64,000 nucleotides of DNA. It comes from Chryseobacterium kimseyorum. GTDB taxonomy: Bacteria > Bacteroidota > Bacteroidia > Flavobacteriales > Weeksellaceae. The stretch covers positions 248,001 through 312,000 of the forward strand of contig NZ_JAPDHW010000004.1 of assembly GCF_025971945.1 (NCBI RefSeq), given 5' to 3'. Shown here one piece after another: positions 52,151 to 60,075 of this stretch. The notes beneath the pieces were generated by a model, which saw only the letters and a list, made by a program, of their open reading frames with translations, did no database searches and was not told where the DNA came from. The first letter of the stretch is position 1. The number at the start of each line of letters is the position of its first letter. A program made the position numbers and the translations under genes.

Positions 52151-53581
52151 CTAGAATTTCCAACCTATAGTAACGAAGAAATTGTTTCTTACATTTTTCA
52201 CATCTGATACTACAGAATTTGGAGTGGTAACATCGAAATCACCTGAGTAATATCCTGTGTTGTAATTATCAAATTCATATCCTGCCAAAAACGGATTTTT
52301 GTATTCAGAAGTGATGTTCTGATATGCTGCATCAATGAAAAATTTACCGAAATCGTATCCTATACCTGCACCAATTGTATTTCTGTCTCCCAAAATAAAG
52401 TTGCTGTAGTTAGTGTTAGCAACAGTTCCGTTATTTGAAAAAGCATTGATTGTAGTAGAATCAAACGGACTTGATGCGTAAGAATAACCTCCTCTTAATC
52501 TGAAGGCTTTGATTCTGTATTCCGCACCGACTTTTATTTCAGACAAGTTTTTGTAATTATCACTGAAAAAAGTATTCAGTTCCGATTCAGCAACACCCTG
52601 CACTTTATACCTAGGCTTTGTTAATCCTAAAGTATAGTCAACATTGATTGCAAAATTTTTGTTCGGTACAAAAGCTCCACTCAAAGTCGCTTTCATTGGA
52701 GATCTGAAGGTTCTGTCTTCAACAAAATTATCATAGTAAATTCCGTCTCCACCATCATAATAATCTCTGTACGCTCTGTCGATAGACCACCAAGTCGGAG
52801 TTTCAATTGAAGCACCCAATCTTAACTGGTTATTTACCTTACCAATTACCCCCAAAGTACCGGAAATACCACTCGATTTCTCAGAGTATGGAGTGTATTG
52901 CTTGTCGAATGTCGTCACAGAATTATCTAAATCTAAGCCGAAAACTGCACTGTCATACTGTTCCATATCGACACCATGCATATTCAAACTTGCTCCGAAA
53001 TACAAAGCGTTATTGTAATTTGCACCAACCCCTACATTAAATTTAGTCTGAGTACCATATCTGTTATAGGCGTGACCTAAATAAGACATATTTCCAACCA
53101 CATTATTTCCGTCCTGATCAACAAGATTTTTTGCAATAGAAACATTTGAGTTACCTGGTGTCTCGATATAATCCTCTATCGAAGTAGTGGAAATATTGGC
53201 TGCTACGTTGATAAACTTCCAAGGTGTTTCGGTCATTAACTGAAAGGTTGCCACCCCATTTACATTTCCGATATTTACCTTATTGATATTGTAGTAAATA
53301 GAAGAACCCGCCAGTGAAGCGGTGTTCTTATTATTTGTTATTGATAATGTTCCTGAGATATCTCCTGCAATCGCAACTCCAATACCTGCCGGGTTGGTCA
53401 TCAGTGAAGTGGCGTCTCCACCAAGGGCTCCATTGGAACCCACCATTGCATTAAATTTAGACGAACCAACCATTGGTGTATTTGAGTATACATCAATAGA
53501 GTTTCTGATCACTGAAATATCCTGAGCCTGCACAAAAAATGCTGCAGAAATACTCATTATGACTAAAGATTTTTTTAACAT
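52151..53581 (-). CDS. OmpP1/FadL/TodX family outer-membrane transport protein
   Basis: A 476-residue predicted beta-barrel with a signal peptide (about 1-19, SISAAFFVQAQ). The N-terminal GSKFNAMVGSNGALGGDATS LMTNPAGIGVA (split for length) is the conserved plug/hatch start of FadL-like proteins. The rest alternates short hydrophobic strands and ends in an aromatic strand, NNFFVTIGWKF, the usual insertion signal with terminal Phe. FadL proteins import hydrophobic compounds across the outer membrane. It lies 31 bp after the Trp/Gly-rich lipoprotein gene with no terminator, so both form one operon; the compound is unknown. Confidence 0.85.
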   Translation of the reverse strand: MLKKSLVIMSISAAFFVQAQDISVIRNSIDVYSNTPMVGSSKFNAMVGSNGALGGDATSLMTNPAGIGVAIAGDISGTLSITNNKNTASLAGSSIYYNINKVNIGNVNGVATFQLMTETPWKFINVAANISTTSIEDYIETPGNSNVSIAKNLVDQDGNNVVGNMSYLGHAYNRYGTQTKFNVGVGANYNNALYFGASLNMHGVDMEQYDSAVFGLDLDNSVTTFDKQYTPYSEKSSGISGTLGVIGKVNNQLRLGASIETPTWWSIDRAYRDYYDGGDGIYYDNFVEDRTFRSPMKATLSGAFVPNKNFAINVDYTLGLTKPRYKVQGVAESELNTFFSDNYKNLSEIKVGAEYRIKAFRLRGGYSYASSPFDSTTINAFSNNGTVANTNYSNFILGDRNTIGAGIGYDFGKFFIDAAYQNITSEYKNPFLAGYEFDNYNTGYYSGDFDVTTPNSVVSDVKNVRNNFFVTIGWKF

Positions 53582-53612
53582 TATTTTATTAATAGTTATT
53601 GAGTTTTAAAAA

Positions 53613-54701
53613 TTATCTACCACCACGGAAACCGCCGCCTCCGCCGCCTGATCTCATTCCGCCGCCGCCAGAAGAACCTCCTGATCTGAATCCGCCACCT
53701 CCGCTGTTGCCAGAGTTGAATCCTCCTGATCTGAAACCACCGTTGTCGCTAGGTCTCGTTCCGCTGTCATTTCTGTATCTAGGCTGAGATTGCTGCTGGT
53801 TATAATTTGGTCTTGTATTGTAGTTTGGTCTTGGCTGATAATTAGGATTTCTCGTTCCTGACTGATTTCTAAATCCGCCGTTCATTGTTCCTTGTCTGAA
53901 ACCACCATTGGTAGCACCCTGTCTGAAACCGCCGTTGCCATTTCTGACTCCCTGGCTGTTTCTCAACCCTGAGCCACTGTTGCCATTTCTGAAACCAGAG
54001 CTGTTTCCATTATATCTACCACTAATGCTTGGTGTATTTTTGAATCCGCCACCATTAGCTCCACTTCTTCTGTAGGTTGGTCTGTAAAAATTATTACCGT
54101 AGTAACCGCCATATCCCCAGTTTCCGTAACCGTATCCTCCCCAGTAAGGATTATACATGCCCCAGTAAGGAGAGTTCCATCCCATACCCCAGTAAGGGTT
54201 GTAACCGCCCCAGCCCCAAGAATTTCCCCAGCCAAATGACATTCCCATGCCCCAGCCAGATCCCATTCCCCAGTAAGAGCCGTAACCGCCATACATTCCC
54301 CAAGGTGAGCCCCATCCCATACCCCAACCCCAAGAGTTGTCGTAGATATTGGTCTCATTACCTGCGAAATTACCCCAGTCAGAATCTGTAGCATTACCAT
54401 AATTGGCATTACTCCAGCTGTCATATCTGTTGTCGTATTGTGATGAATTGATTTGAGCGTTTTCTACAATGTTAGATTCAGGATAGTATTCATAATAATC
54501 TCCTACCCTGTTTCCCTGATCTCCGTTAATAATAACCCCTTCCGGTAGTGTATCTTTATTGGGATCATAATATACTCCGTCTGTTTCACTATAACCTCCT
54601 ACCTGAGCACCGCAAGACATTAATAGCAAACCACTTGAGATAGCCAGAACCCCTTTAGATTTCAGCATGCCAAGTAAATTTTTATGTATATTTCTTTTCA
54701 T
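53613..54701 (-). CDS. Trp/Gly/Tyr-rich lipoprotein with RG-rich tail
   Basis: A 362-residue predicted lipoprotein: signal about 1-29 with lipobox LLMSC (Cys30). Residues 30-115 are polar (GVIINGDQGNRVGDYYEYYP). Residues ~118-205 are low complexity, built from GWGMGWGSPWG, GMYGGYGSYWG and NPYWG units, unusually rich in Trp. Residues ~206-362 are rich in Arg, Gly and Asn (GFRQGATNGGFRQGTMNGGF; GGGFRSGG). No enzyme motif. Such low-complexity aromatic/Arg sequences tend to self-associate. It is first in an operon with OmpP1/FadL, suggesting an envelope role. Its name in databases, if any, is not a guide to function. Confidence 0.8.
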   Translation of the reverse strand: MKRNIHKNLLGMLKSKGVLAISSGLLLMSCGAQVGGYSETDGVYYDPNKDTLPEGVIINGDQGNRVGDYYEYYPESNIVENAQINSSQYDNRYDSWSNANYGNATDSDWGNFAGNETNIYDNSWGWGMGWGSPWGMYGGYGSYWGMGSGWGMGMSFGWGNSWGWGGYNPYWGMGWNSPYWGMYNPYWGGYGYGNWGYGGYYGNNFYRPTYRRSGANGGGFKNTPSISGRYNGNSSGFRNGNSGSGLRNSQGVRNGNGGFRQGATNGGFRQGTMNGGFRNQSGTRNPNYQPRPNYNTRPNYNQQQSQPRYRNDSGTRPSDNGGFRSGGFNSGNSGGGGFRSGGSSGGGGMRSGGGGGGFRGGR

Positions 54702-54746
54702 GATAATGTAAAAATTTTTAATTTAAATTATATTTGCAATCTGTAC

Positions 54747-54774
54747 CAAAAATATACCAAATCATTGGTAACAA
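54747..54774 (-). promoter_or_regulatory. Promoter of the lipoprotein-OmpP1 operon
   Basis: On the minus strand TTG (complement of 54772-54774, within TTTG), 17 bp, then TATTTTTG (complement of 54747-54754). The box ends 45 nt before the ATG at 54701, leaving a normal leader. Confidence 0.55.
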
Positions 54775-54847
54775 ATATCTATCAAAAATAGATTTTTATT
54801 TTTAGATTACAATAAAAGAGAAAAGTTAAAATATTAAAATAAAATTA

Positions 54848-56323
54848 ATGGCAAAATTAACCTCAAGAAGCGAAGATTACAGCAAATGGTATAATGAATT
54901 GGTTGTAAAAGCAGATTTAGCTGAAAATTCCGGAGTACGGGGATCTATGGTTATCAAACCATATGGATACGCGATCTGGGAGAAAATGCGTGACGAAATG
55001 GACAAAAGATTTAAAGAAACAGGTCACGTTAACGCTTACTTCCCGCTGTTCGTTCCCAAAAGTTTATTTGAGGCTGAAGAAAAAAATGCTGAAGGTTTTG
55101 CCAAAGAATGTGCAATTGTTACTCATTACCGTCTGAAAAACGATCCTGATAACCCAGGAAAACTGATCGTTGATCCTGAAGCAAAATTAGAGGAAGAACT
55201 TATTGTTCGTCCAACTTCTGAAGCTATTATCTGGAATACCTATAAAGGTTGGATTCAGTCTTACAGAGATTTACCAATTTTAATCAATCAGTGGGCAAAT
55301 GTTGTTCGTTGGGAAATGAGAACGCGTTTATTTTTAAGAACTTCTGAATTTTTGTGGCAGGAAGGTCACACTGCTCACGCAACAAAAGATGAAGCATTGG
55401 AAGAGGCTGAAAAAATGAATAATGTTTATTCAGATTTTGCAGAAAAATTTATGGCAATGCCGGTAGTAATGGGTGTGAAAACTCCTTCTGAAAGATTTGC
55501 CGGCGCTGACGACACTTATTGTATTGAAGCATTAATGCAGGATGGTAAGGCTCTTCAGGCTGGAACTTCTCACTTCCTGGGACAGAATTTCGCAAAAGCA
55601 TTTGACGTAAAATTCACCAATAAAGAAGGAAAAATAGAACACGCGTGGGCAACCTCTTGGGGAACTTCCACACGTTTGATGGGAGCTTTGATTATGACGC
55701 ATTCTGATGACTTCGGTTTGGTTTTACCTCCAACACTGGCGCCGATTCAGGTAGTTATTGTTCCTATTTTCAAAGGAGAAGAGCAGTTAAACCAAATCAG
55801 TGAGGTTGCTTTGGAAATTCAGAATAAATTAAAGTTAAAAGGAATTTCAGTGAAGTTTGATGATGACACTCAAAACAAACCGGGTTGGAAATTTGCTGAG
55901 TACGAATTGAAAGGTGTGCCTTTAAGAATAGCAATGGGACAGAGAGATTTGGAAAATAAATCTGTTGAAATTGCAAGAAGAGATACCCTTACCAAAGAAA
56001 CCCGTCCGTTGGAAGGTTTAGATTCTTATATTGAAGATCTTTTAAAAACCATTCAGCTGGATATGTACACCAAAGCTTTTGACTTCAGAAAAGACAACAT
56101 TACAAAAGTTGATTCTTATGAGGAGTTTAAAAAAGTTTTGGAAGAAAAAGGTGGTTTCATCTATGCTCACTGGGACGGAACTGACGAAGAAGAAGCGCAG
56201 ATTAAAGAAGAAACCAAGGCAACGATCAGATGTATTCCTTTGGATGATGATATTGAAGAAGGTGTTTCTATGATTTCAGGAAAACCTTCAAAAAGAAGAG
56301 TTCTGTACGCGAAAGCTTACTAA
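54848..56323 (+). CDS. proS: Prolyl-tRNA synthetase (eukaryote/archaeal-like form)
   Basis: Class II aminoacyl-tRNA synthetase, 491 residues, without the large editing insertion of the bacterial form, so it is the shorter archaeal/eukaryote-like type common in Bacteroidota. Class II motifs: motif 1 region [16 protein letters not shown], motif 2 [20 protein letters not shown] (with TSEAIIW just before), motif 3 near [20 protein letters not shown]. Anticodon-binding domain follows, then a C-terminal region ending in [11 protein letters not shown]. It is divergent from the lipoprotein gene (146 bp). No -7 box is clear upstream. Confidence 0.97.
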   Translation: MAKLTSRSEDYSKWYNELVVKADLAENSGVRGSMVIKPYGYAIWEKMRDEMDKRFKETGHVNAYFPLFVPKSLFEAEEKNAEGFAKECAIVTHYRLKNDPDNPGKLIVDPEAKLEEELIVRPTSEAIIWNTYKGWIQSYRDLPILINQWANVVRWEMRTRLFLRTSEFLWQEGHTAHATKDEALEEAEKMNNVYSDFAEKFMAMPVVMGVKTPSERFAGADDTYCIEALMQDGKALQAGTSHFLGQNFAKAFDVKFTNKEGKIEHAWATSWGTSTRLMGALIMTHSDDFGLVLPPTLAPIQVVIVPIFKGEEQLNQISEVALEIQNKLKLKGISVKFDDDTQNKPGWKFAEYELKGVPLRIAMGQRDLENKSVEIARRDTLTKETRPLEGLDSYIEDLLKTIQLDMYTKAFDFRKDNITKVDSYEEFKKVLEEKGGFIYAHWDGTDEEEAQIKEETKATIRCIPLDDDIEEGVSMISGKPSKRRVLYAKAY

Positions 56324-56346
56324 AAGTCAACAACATACAATTACCG

Positions 56347-56386
56347 AATCTTTAAAAATCCATGCGGTTTTTAAAGATTTTTTTTT
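56347..56386 (+). terminator. Terminator of proS
   Basis: AATCTTTAAAAA / TTTTTAAAGATT stem, 9-nt loop, then a T-run, 23 bp past the stop. Confidence 0.85.
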
Positions 56387-56449
56387 GAAATCATGATTTG
56401 GATAGATTTTTGTTTAATTTTATAATACATTAATCTCAAATAATATATT

Positions 56450-57787
56450 ATGTCATTAAACATCATCGATTTAATTAAAGGTCAGCTTGGTTCCGCACTG
56501 GTAACGCAGGCTGCATCGCAATTGGGCGAAAGTGAATCCGGTATTTCAAAAGCTATCGGAGGATTATTACCTGCAGTTGTAGGCGGATTGGCAAACAATT
56601 CAGACAACCCTGCAGTGTTAGATGCAATTACCACGGCACCGTCTCAGGGAGTTTTGGGAAATCTAATGGGAGTGGCTTCAGACAACACATGGGTACAGGG
56701 CTTGTTGGCATCAATTTTTGGTGACAAATTGAGTGGCTTGGTCAATTCTATAGCAACATACGCAGGAATCAGCAATAATTCATCTTCTTCATTGCTTAAT
56801 CTGGTGACAGGTGCAACTATTGGTTCTGTAGGAAAATATGCAGCAGACAACAATCTTGATCAGGCAGGCATTTCCAGTTTGCTAAACGACCAGAAAGGTA
56901 TTGTTTCATCATTATTGCCTGCAGGTTTATCATTAGCATCTTTAAATGTTGGTGACTGGGCTAAAGGTTACAAATTTGACAATGATAATGATGCTATTAA
57001 AACTTCTCCGGTTTCAACACCGACTCCTACGCCGACTCCTGTTTCAAACGAAGAGCCGAAAGTTGAAGTTACAAAAAGTGTTGCAGACGGCGGAACTTTT
57101 CCGGACCGACCTACGACAACTTCTGACGGCGGATCGATTTGGAAATGGCTTTTACCTTTATTATTACTGATTGCCGCATCGTACTTTTTGTGGAAGCAGT
57201 GTGAGAAAAAAGAAACTACAACAACCACAACTGTAGCCGGTGATTCTCTAAATACCACAACAGATTCATCAACAATGCAGAATGATACCGCAACCACAAT
57301 GACCACTACAAAAGTAGACGAAGACATTGATCTGAACGGTACAGCATTAAAAGGTTACAGAGGAGGAATGGAAGACAACATGATTACTTTTCTGAAAAGC
57401 GGATCTTACACAAGTGCAGCTGATGACGCTGCTTTAAAAGACAACTGGTATAACTTCGACCATGTAAACTTCAAAATGGGTAGCGCAAGTGAACTGGAAG
57501 CAGGATCCCAAGGTCAGTTGGAAAATTTAGTAGCTATTTTAAAAGCATATCCGGACGCTAAAATCAAAATTGGCGGATATACTGACAAGGTTGGTAACGA
57601 GGCTGCTAACGTAAAACTTTCTGGTGATAGAGCAACCTATATTAAAGACTGGTTGGCTAAACAGGGAGTTGGTGCACAGGTTACCGGAGCCGACGGTTAC
57701 GGAAGTAAATTTGCAACTGTAGATGCAGCTGCATCAGACGCAGAAAGAGCTGCTGACAGAAAAATGGCTGTAAGATTTACAAAATAA
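56450..57787 (+). CDS. DUF937-OmpA membrane protein
   Basis: A 445-residue protein. Residues 1-150 are a DUF937 domain (LNIIDLIKGQLGSALVTQAA; GGLLPAVVGGLANNSD; YAADNNLDQAGISSLLNDQK). A Thr/Pro-rich linker (TPTPTPTPV) leads to one membrane helix at about 228-245 (WKWLLPLLLLIAASYFLWKQ). After a Thr-rich spacer, residues ~345-445 are an OmpA-like peptidoglycan-binding domain (KIKIGGYTDKVGNEAANVKL; SGDRATYIKDWLAKQGV). There is no signal peptide before DUF937, so DUF937 is probably cytoplasmic and OmpA periplasmic. This places a bridge across the inner membrane to peptidoglycan. Function unknown. Confidence 0.85.
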   Translation: MSLNIIDLIKGQLGSALVTQAASQLGESESGISKAIGGLLPAVVGGLANNSDNPAVLDAITTAPSQGVLGNLMGVASDNTWVQGLLASIFGDKLSGLVNSIATYAGISNNSSSSLLNLVTGATIGSVGKYAADNNLDQAGISSLLNDQKGIVSSLLPAGLSLASLNVGDWAKGYKFDNDNDAIKTSPVSTPTPTPTPVSNEEPKVEVTKSVADGGTFPDRPTTTSDGGSIWKWLLPLLLLIAASYFLWKQCEKKETTTTTTVAGDSLNTTTDSSTMQNDTATTMTTTKVDEDIDLNGTALKGYRGGMEDNMITFLKSGSYTSAADDAALKDNWYNFDHVNFKMGSASELEAGSQGQLENLVAILKAYPDAKIKIGGYTDKVGNEAANVKLSGDRATYIKDWLAKQGVGAQVTGADGYGSKFATVDAAASDAERAADRKMAVRFTK

Positions 57788-57809
57788 TCTTACTTTTAAA
57801 TAGTAAGTT

Positions 57810-57839
57810 AAATCCCGAAGGAATATTTTCGGGATTTTT
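57810..57839 (+). terminator. Terminator of the DUF937-OmpA gene
   Basis: AATCCCGAA / TTCGGGATT stem with an 8-nt loop and a T-run, 23 bp past the stop. Confidence 0.85.
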
Positions 57840-57876
57840 TATGTGAACATCACCTCCATTTCATTTATTTAATTAA

Positions 57877-57900
57877 ATTTGTTAGTCATTTCTAACAAAT
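57877..57900. promoter_or_regulatory. Palindromic operator upstream of the Nramp gene
   Basis: ATTTGTTAG (57877-57885) and CTAACAAAT (57892-57900) are perfect 9-bp reverse complements with a 6-nt gap, ending 11 nt before the ATG. Metal uptake genes often carry such sites for DtxR/MntR- or Fur-family repressors; which one acts here is inference. A site this close to the start would block transcription initiation. Confidence 0.6.
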
Positions 57901-57911
57901 GAAACTTCAGT

Positions 57912-59234
57912 ATGAAAAACGCCTGGCGAAAAGATAAAACATCACACTCATTACCAGAGGTATTCTCCTCAATTTCCATCCCGAAAGGTTCAGGTTTCTG
58001 GCGGAAATATCTTGCCTTTGCCGGTCCCGGACTAATGGTAGCCGTAGGTTATATGGATCCCGGAAACTGGGCGACCGATATTGCCGGAGGTTCACAGTTT
58101 GGCTACACGCTGCTTTCCGTTGTTCTGATATCAAATATATTTGCGATGGTTCTGCAACATTTATCTGTGAAACTGGGAGTTGTTGCAGAAAGAGATTTAG
58201 CCCAGGCCTGTAGAGACCACTTCAAACCTACAACCAATTTTATACTTTGGGTATTTTGTGAAATTGCCATTGCCGCCTGTGATCTGGCGGAGGTCATCGG
58301 TTCTGCAATTGCTTTAAATTTACTGTTCGGCATTCCTTTAACCTGGGGAATTGTGATCACCACAATTGATGTTTTAATTATCCTGTTGCTTCAGGCAAAA
58401 GGTTTCAGATGGATAGAAAGTATTGTCGCAGGCCTCATGTTTATCATATTGGTGTGCTTTGGCTACGAAATTATTATTTCAAAACCGGAAATCAATGCTA
58501 TTTTGGGAGGCTTAATTCCGCAGAAAGAAATTATCACCAACCCTGCCATGCTCTACATCGGTATCGGAATTTTGGGAGCCACAGTCATGCCTCACAATTT
58601 ATATCTTCACAGCAGTATTGTTCAGACAAGAGATTATACACGCGACAAAGAAGGCAAGAAAGAGGCTATCAAATACGCAACTATAGACAGCACAGTATCT
58701 CTGCTACTGGCGTTTTTCATTAATGCTGCCATTTTAATTTTAGCTGCAGCAACTTTTCACACAACAGGAAATCAGCACATCGCAGATATTCACGATGCCT
58801 ATAAAATGCTGACTCCAATTTTGGGTGCTTCTATGGCGAGTATCGCTTTTGCAATCGCACTTTTAGCTTCCGGGCAAAACTCCACACTTACCGGAACGCT
58901 TGCCGGACAAATCGTGATGGAAGGCTTTTTAAACATCAGATTAAAGCCGTGGCTGCGACGTTTGATTACGAGATTAATTGCCGTAATCCCCGCTTTAATT
59001 GTGACAATCATTTATGGAGAAAAGGGCACCACAGACCTTTTGGTTTTAAGTCAGGTAATCTTATCAATGCAGCTGAGTTTTGCAGTAGTTCCACTCGTTA
59101 TGTTTACCAACGACAAAGCAAAAATGGGCGAATTTGTAAACAAATCATTTCTTAAAATCTGTGTCTGGATAATCACAGCAATCATTATTGTTTTAAACTT
59201 ATATCTTTTGTATCAGACATTTTTTGGTGAATAA
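57912..59234 (+). CDS. Nramp family Mn2+/Fe2+ transporter
   Basis: Proton-coupled divalent metal importer of the NRAMP/MntH family, 440 residues with about eleven membrane segments. The helix 1 metal-site motif DPGNWATDIAGGS is near 48-60. The helix 6 motif MPHNLYLHSSI (near 226-236) supplies the methionine ligand of transition-metal members. FGQNSTL-like ASGQNSTLTGTLAGQIVM follows. The sequence keeps the residues associated with Mn/Fe rather than Mg or Al. Regulation by a metal-sensing repressor is likely, given the palindrome just upstream. No mntR-like gene is in the window. Confidence 0.94.
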   Translation: MKNAWRKDKTSHSLPEVFSSISIPKGSGFWRKYLAFAGPGLMVAVGYMDPGNWATDIAGGSQFGYTLLSVVLISNIFAMVLQHLSVKLGVVAERDLAQACRDHFKPTTNFILWVFCEIAIAACDLAEVIGSAIALNLLFGIPLTWGIVITTIDVLIILLLQAKGFRWIESIVAGLMFIILVCFGYEIIISKPEINAILGGLIPQKEIITNPAMLYIGIGILGATVMPHNLYLHSSIVQTRDYTRDKEGKKEAIKYATIDSTVSLLLAFFINAAILILAAATFHTTGNQHIADIHDAYKMLTPILGASMASIAFAIALLASGQNSTLTGTLAGQIVMEGFLNIRLKPWLRRLITRLIAVIPALIVTIIYGEKGTTDLLVLSQVILSMQLSFAVVPLVMFTNDKAKMGEFVNKSFLKICVWIITAIIIVLNLYLLYQTFFGE

Positions 59235-59292
59235 TTTGATTATCAAGGTAGAAGACTCGATGGATTACAACTAACTTTTTCATCATTTTTTT

Positions 59293-59388
59293 AGGAGCTT
59301 TTTCCCGCTTTCCGCTACAATCTTTTTTTTCAAAAAAGGATTTCCACTGCAATCGGGGCTAGGACCTCGGTCATCATTACAATATGGG
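59293..59388. repeat. Intergenic repeat-like element upstream of grpE
   Basis: This ~95-bp stretch (GGAGCTTTTTCCCGCTTTCC ... ATCGGGGCTAGGAC) is more GC-rich and of different character from its AT-rich surroundings. A translation of the plus strand reads GAFSRFPLQSFFSKKDFHCN and then stops. The sequence is similar to an intergenic element I recall from other Flavobacteriia, but that memory is not a search result. It has no clear long stem. Probably a dispersed repeat or coding remnant. Confidence 0.4.
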
Positions 59389-59472
59389 ACAATTTACAAA
59401 TCTGCCTAAATGTCCTGATTTTTTCTTTGGCAAAATCTTTGACAAACATGGAGTATAAAAAGTTATTGAAAC

Positions 59473-60009
59473 ATGGAAAATCAGGATATCAACGAAGAAA
59501 ATATCAATAATCAGGAAGAAATCAATCCTCAGACAGAAACGCCTACAGAAGAAAATGTGACAGAAACGCCTACTGCAGAAGAACTTTTGGCAGAAGAAAA
59601 AGACCGTTACATCAGATTGTACGCAGAGTTTGAAAACTATAAAAAAAGAACGTCAAAAGAGAAGATGGAATTCTTCACTTATGCCAACCAGGAAATGATG
59701 GTTTCTATGTTGGGTGTTTTAGATGATTTCGAAAGAGCTTTAAAAGAAATTGCAAAAAACGGTAACGAAGCAGACCTTCAGGGAGTTGAGTTGATTTATA
59801 ACAAGTTTAAAAATAAATTAACTGAGAAAGGATTGAAAATTATGGAAGTGAGAGCGGGTGATATTTTCAACGTAGATTATCACGAAGCAATTACTCAGAT
59901 TCCTTCTCCTTCTGAGGATTTGAAAGGTAAAATTGTAGATGTGATCGAAACCGGATATACTTTAGGTGACAAAGTGATCCGTTTTGCAAAAGTTGTAACA
60001 GGAAATTAA
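59473..60009 (+). CDS. grpE: Nucleotide exchange factor GrpE
   Basis: Co-chaperone that releases ADP from DnaK. 178 residues. The N-terminal 40 residues are acidic and disordered (EENINNQEEINPQTETPTEE). The coiled coil is about 40-85 (DRYIRLYAEFENYKKRTSKE). The C-terminal beta domain has LGVLDDFERAL, the GVELIYNKFKNKLTEKGLK helix and HEAITQIPSP. It precedes dnaJ by 66 bp on the same strand, with a long hairpin in between. dnaK is not nearby. No heat-shock promoter element was recognised. Confidence 0.95.
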   Translation: MENQDINEENINNQEEINPQTETPTEENVTETPTAEELLAEEKDRYIRLYAEFENYKKRTSKEKMEFFTYANQEMMVSMLGVLDDFERALKEIAKNGNEADLQGVELIYNKFKNKLTEKGLKIMEVRAGDIFNVDYHEAITQIPSPSEDLKGKIVDVIETGYTLGDKVIRFAKVVTGN

Positions 60010-60015
60010 TTATCA

Positions 60016-60058
60016 GCAATGGGTAATAAGTAATTGATAATTGCTTATTACCCATTGC
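60016..60058. repeat. Long hairpin between grpE and dnaJ
   Basis: GCAATGGGTAATAAG (60016-60030) and CTTATTACCCATTGC (60044-60058) are perfect 15-bp reverse complements; the loop can extend the stem by five pairs with one G-T wobble. It is not followed by a T-run, so it is a poor terminator. It may set mRNA stability or relative expression of grpE and dnaJ, or be an interspersed repeat. Confidence 0.75.
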
Positions 60059-60075
60059 TCATTACTTATAAAAAT

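Noticed and set aside
53963-54424. A 153-codon frame overlapping the Trp/Gly-rich lipoprotein gene
   Set aside because: It is a second reading frame of the same repetitive DNA; no signal peptide or family is evident, and the lipoprotein frame has a proper signal and lipobox.
60034-60075. Upstream in-frame start for dnaJ
   Set aside because: It would add 14 residues not seen in DnaJ and begins inside the hairpin; [10 protein letters not shown] at 60076 is the standard start.
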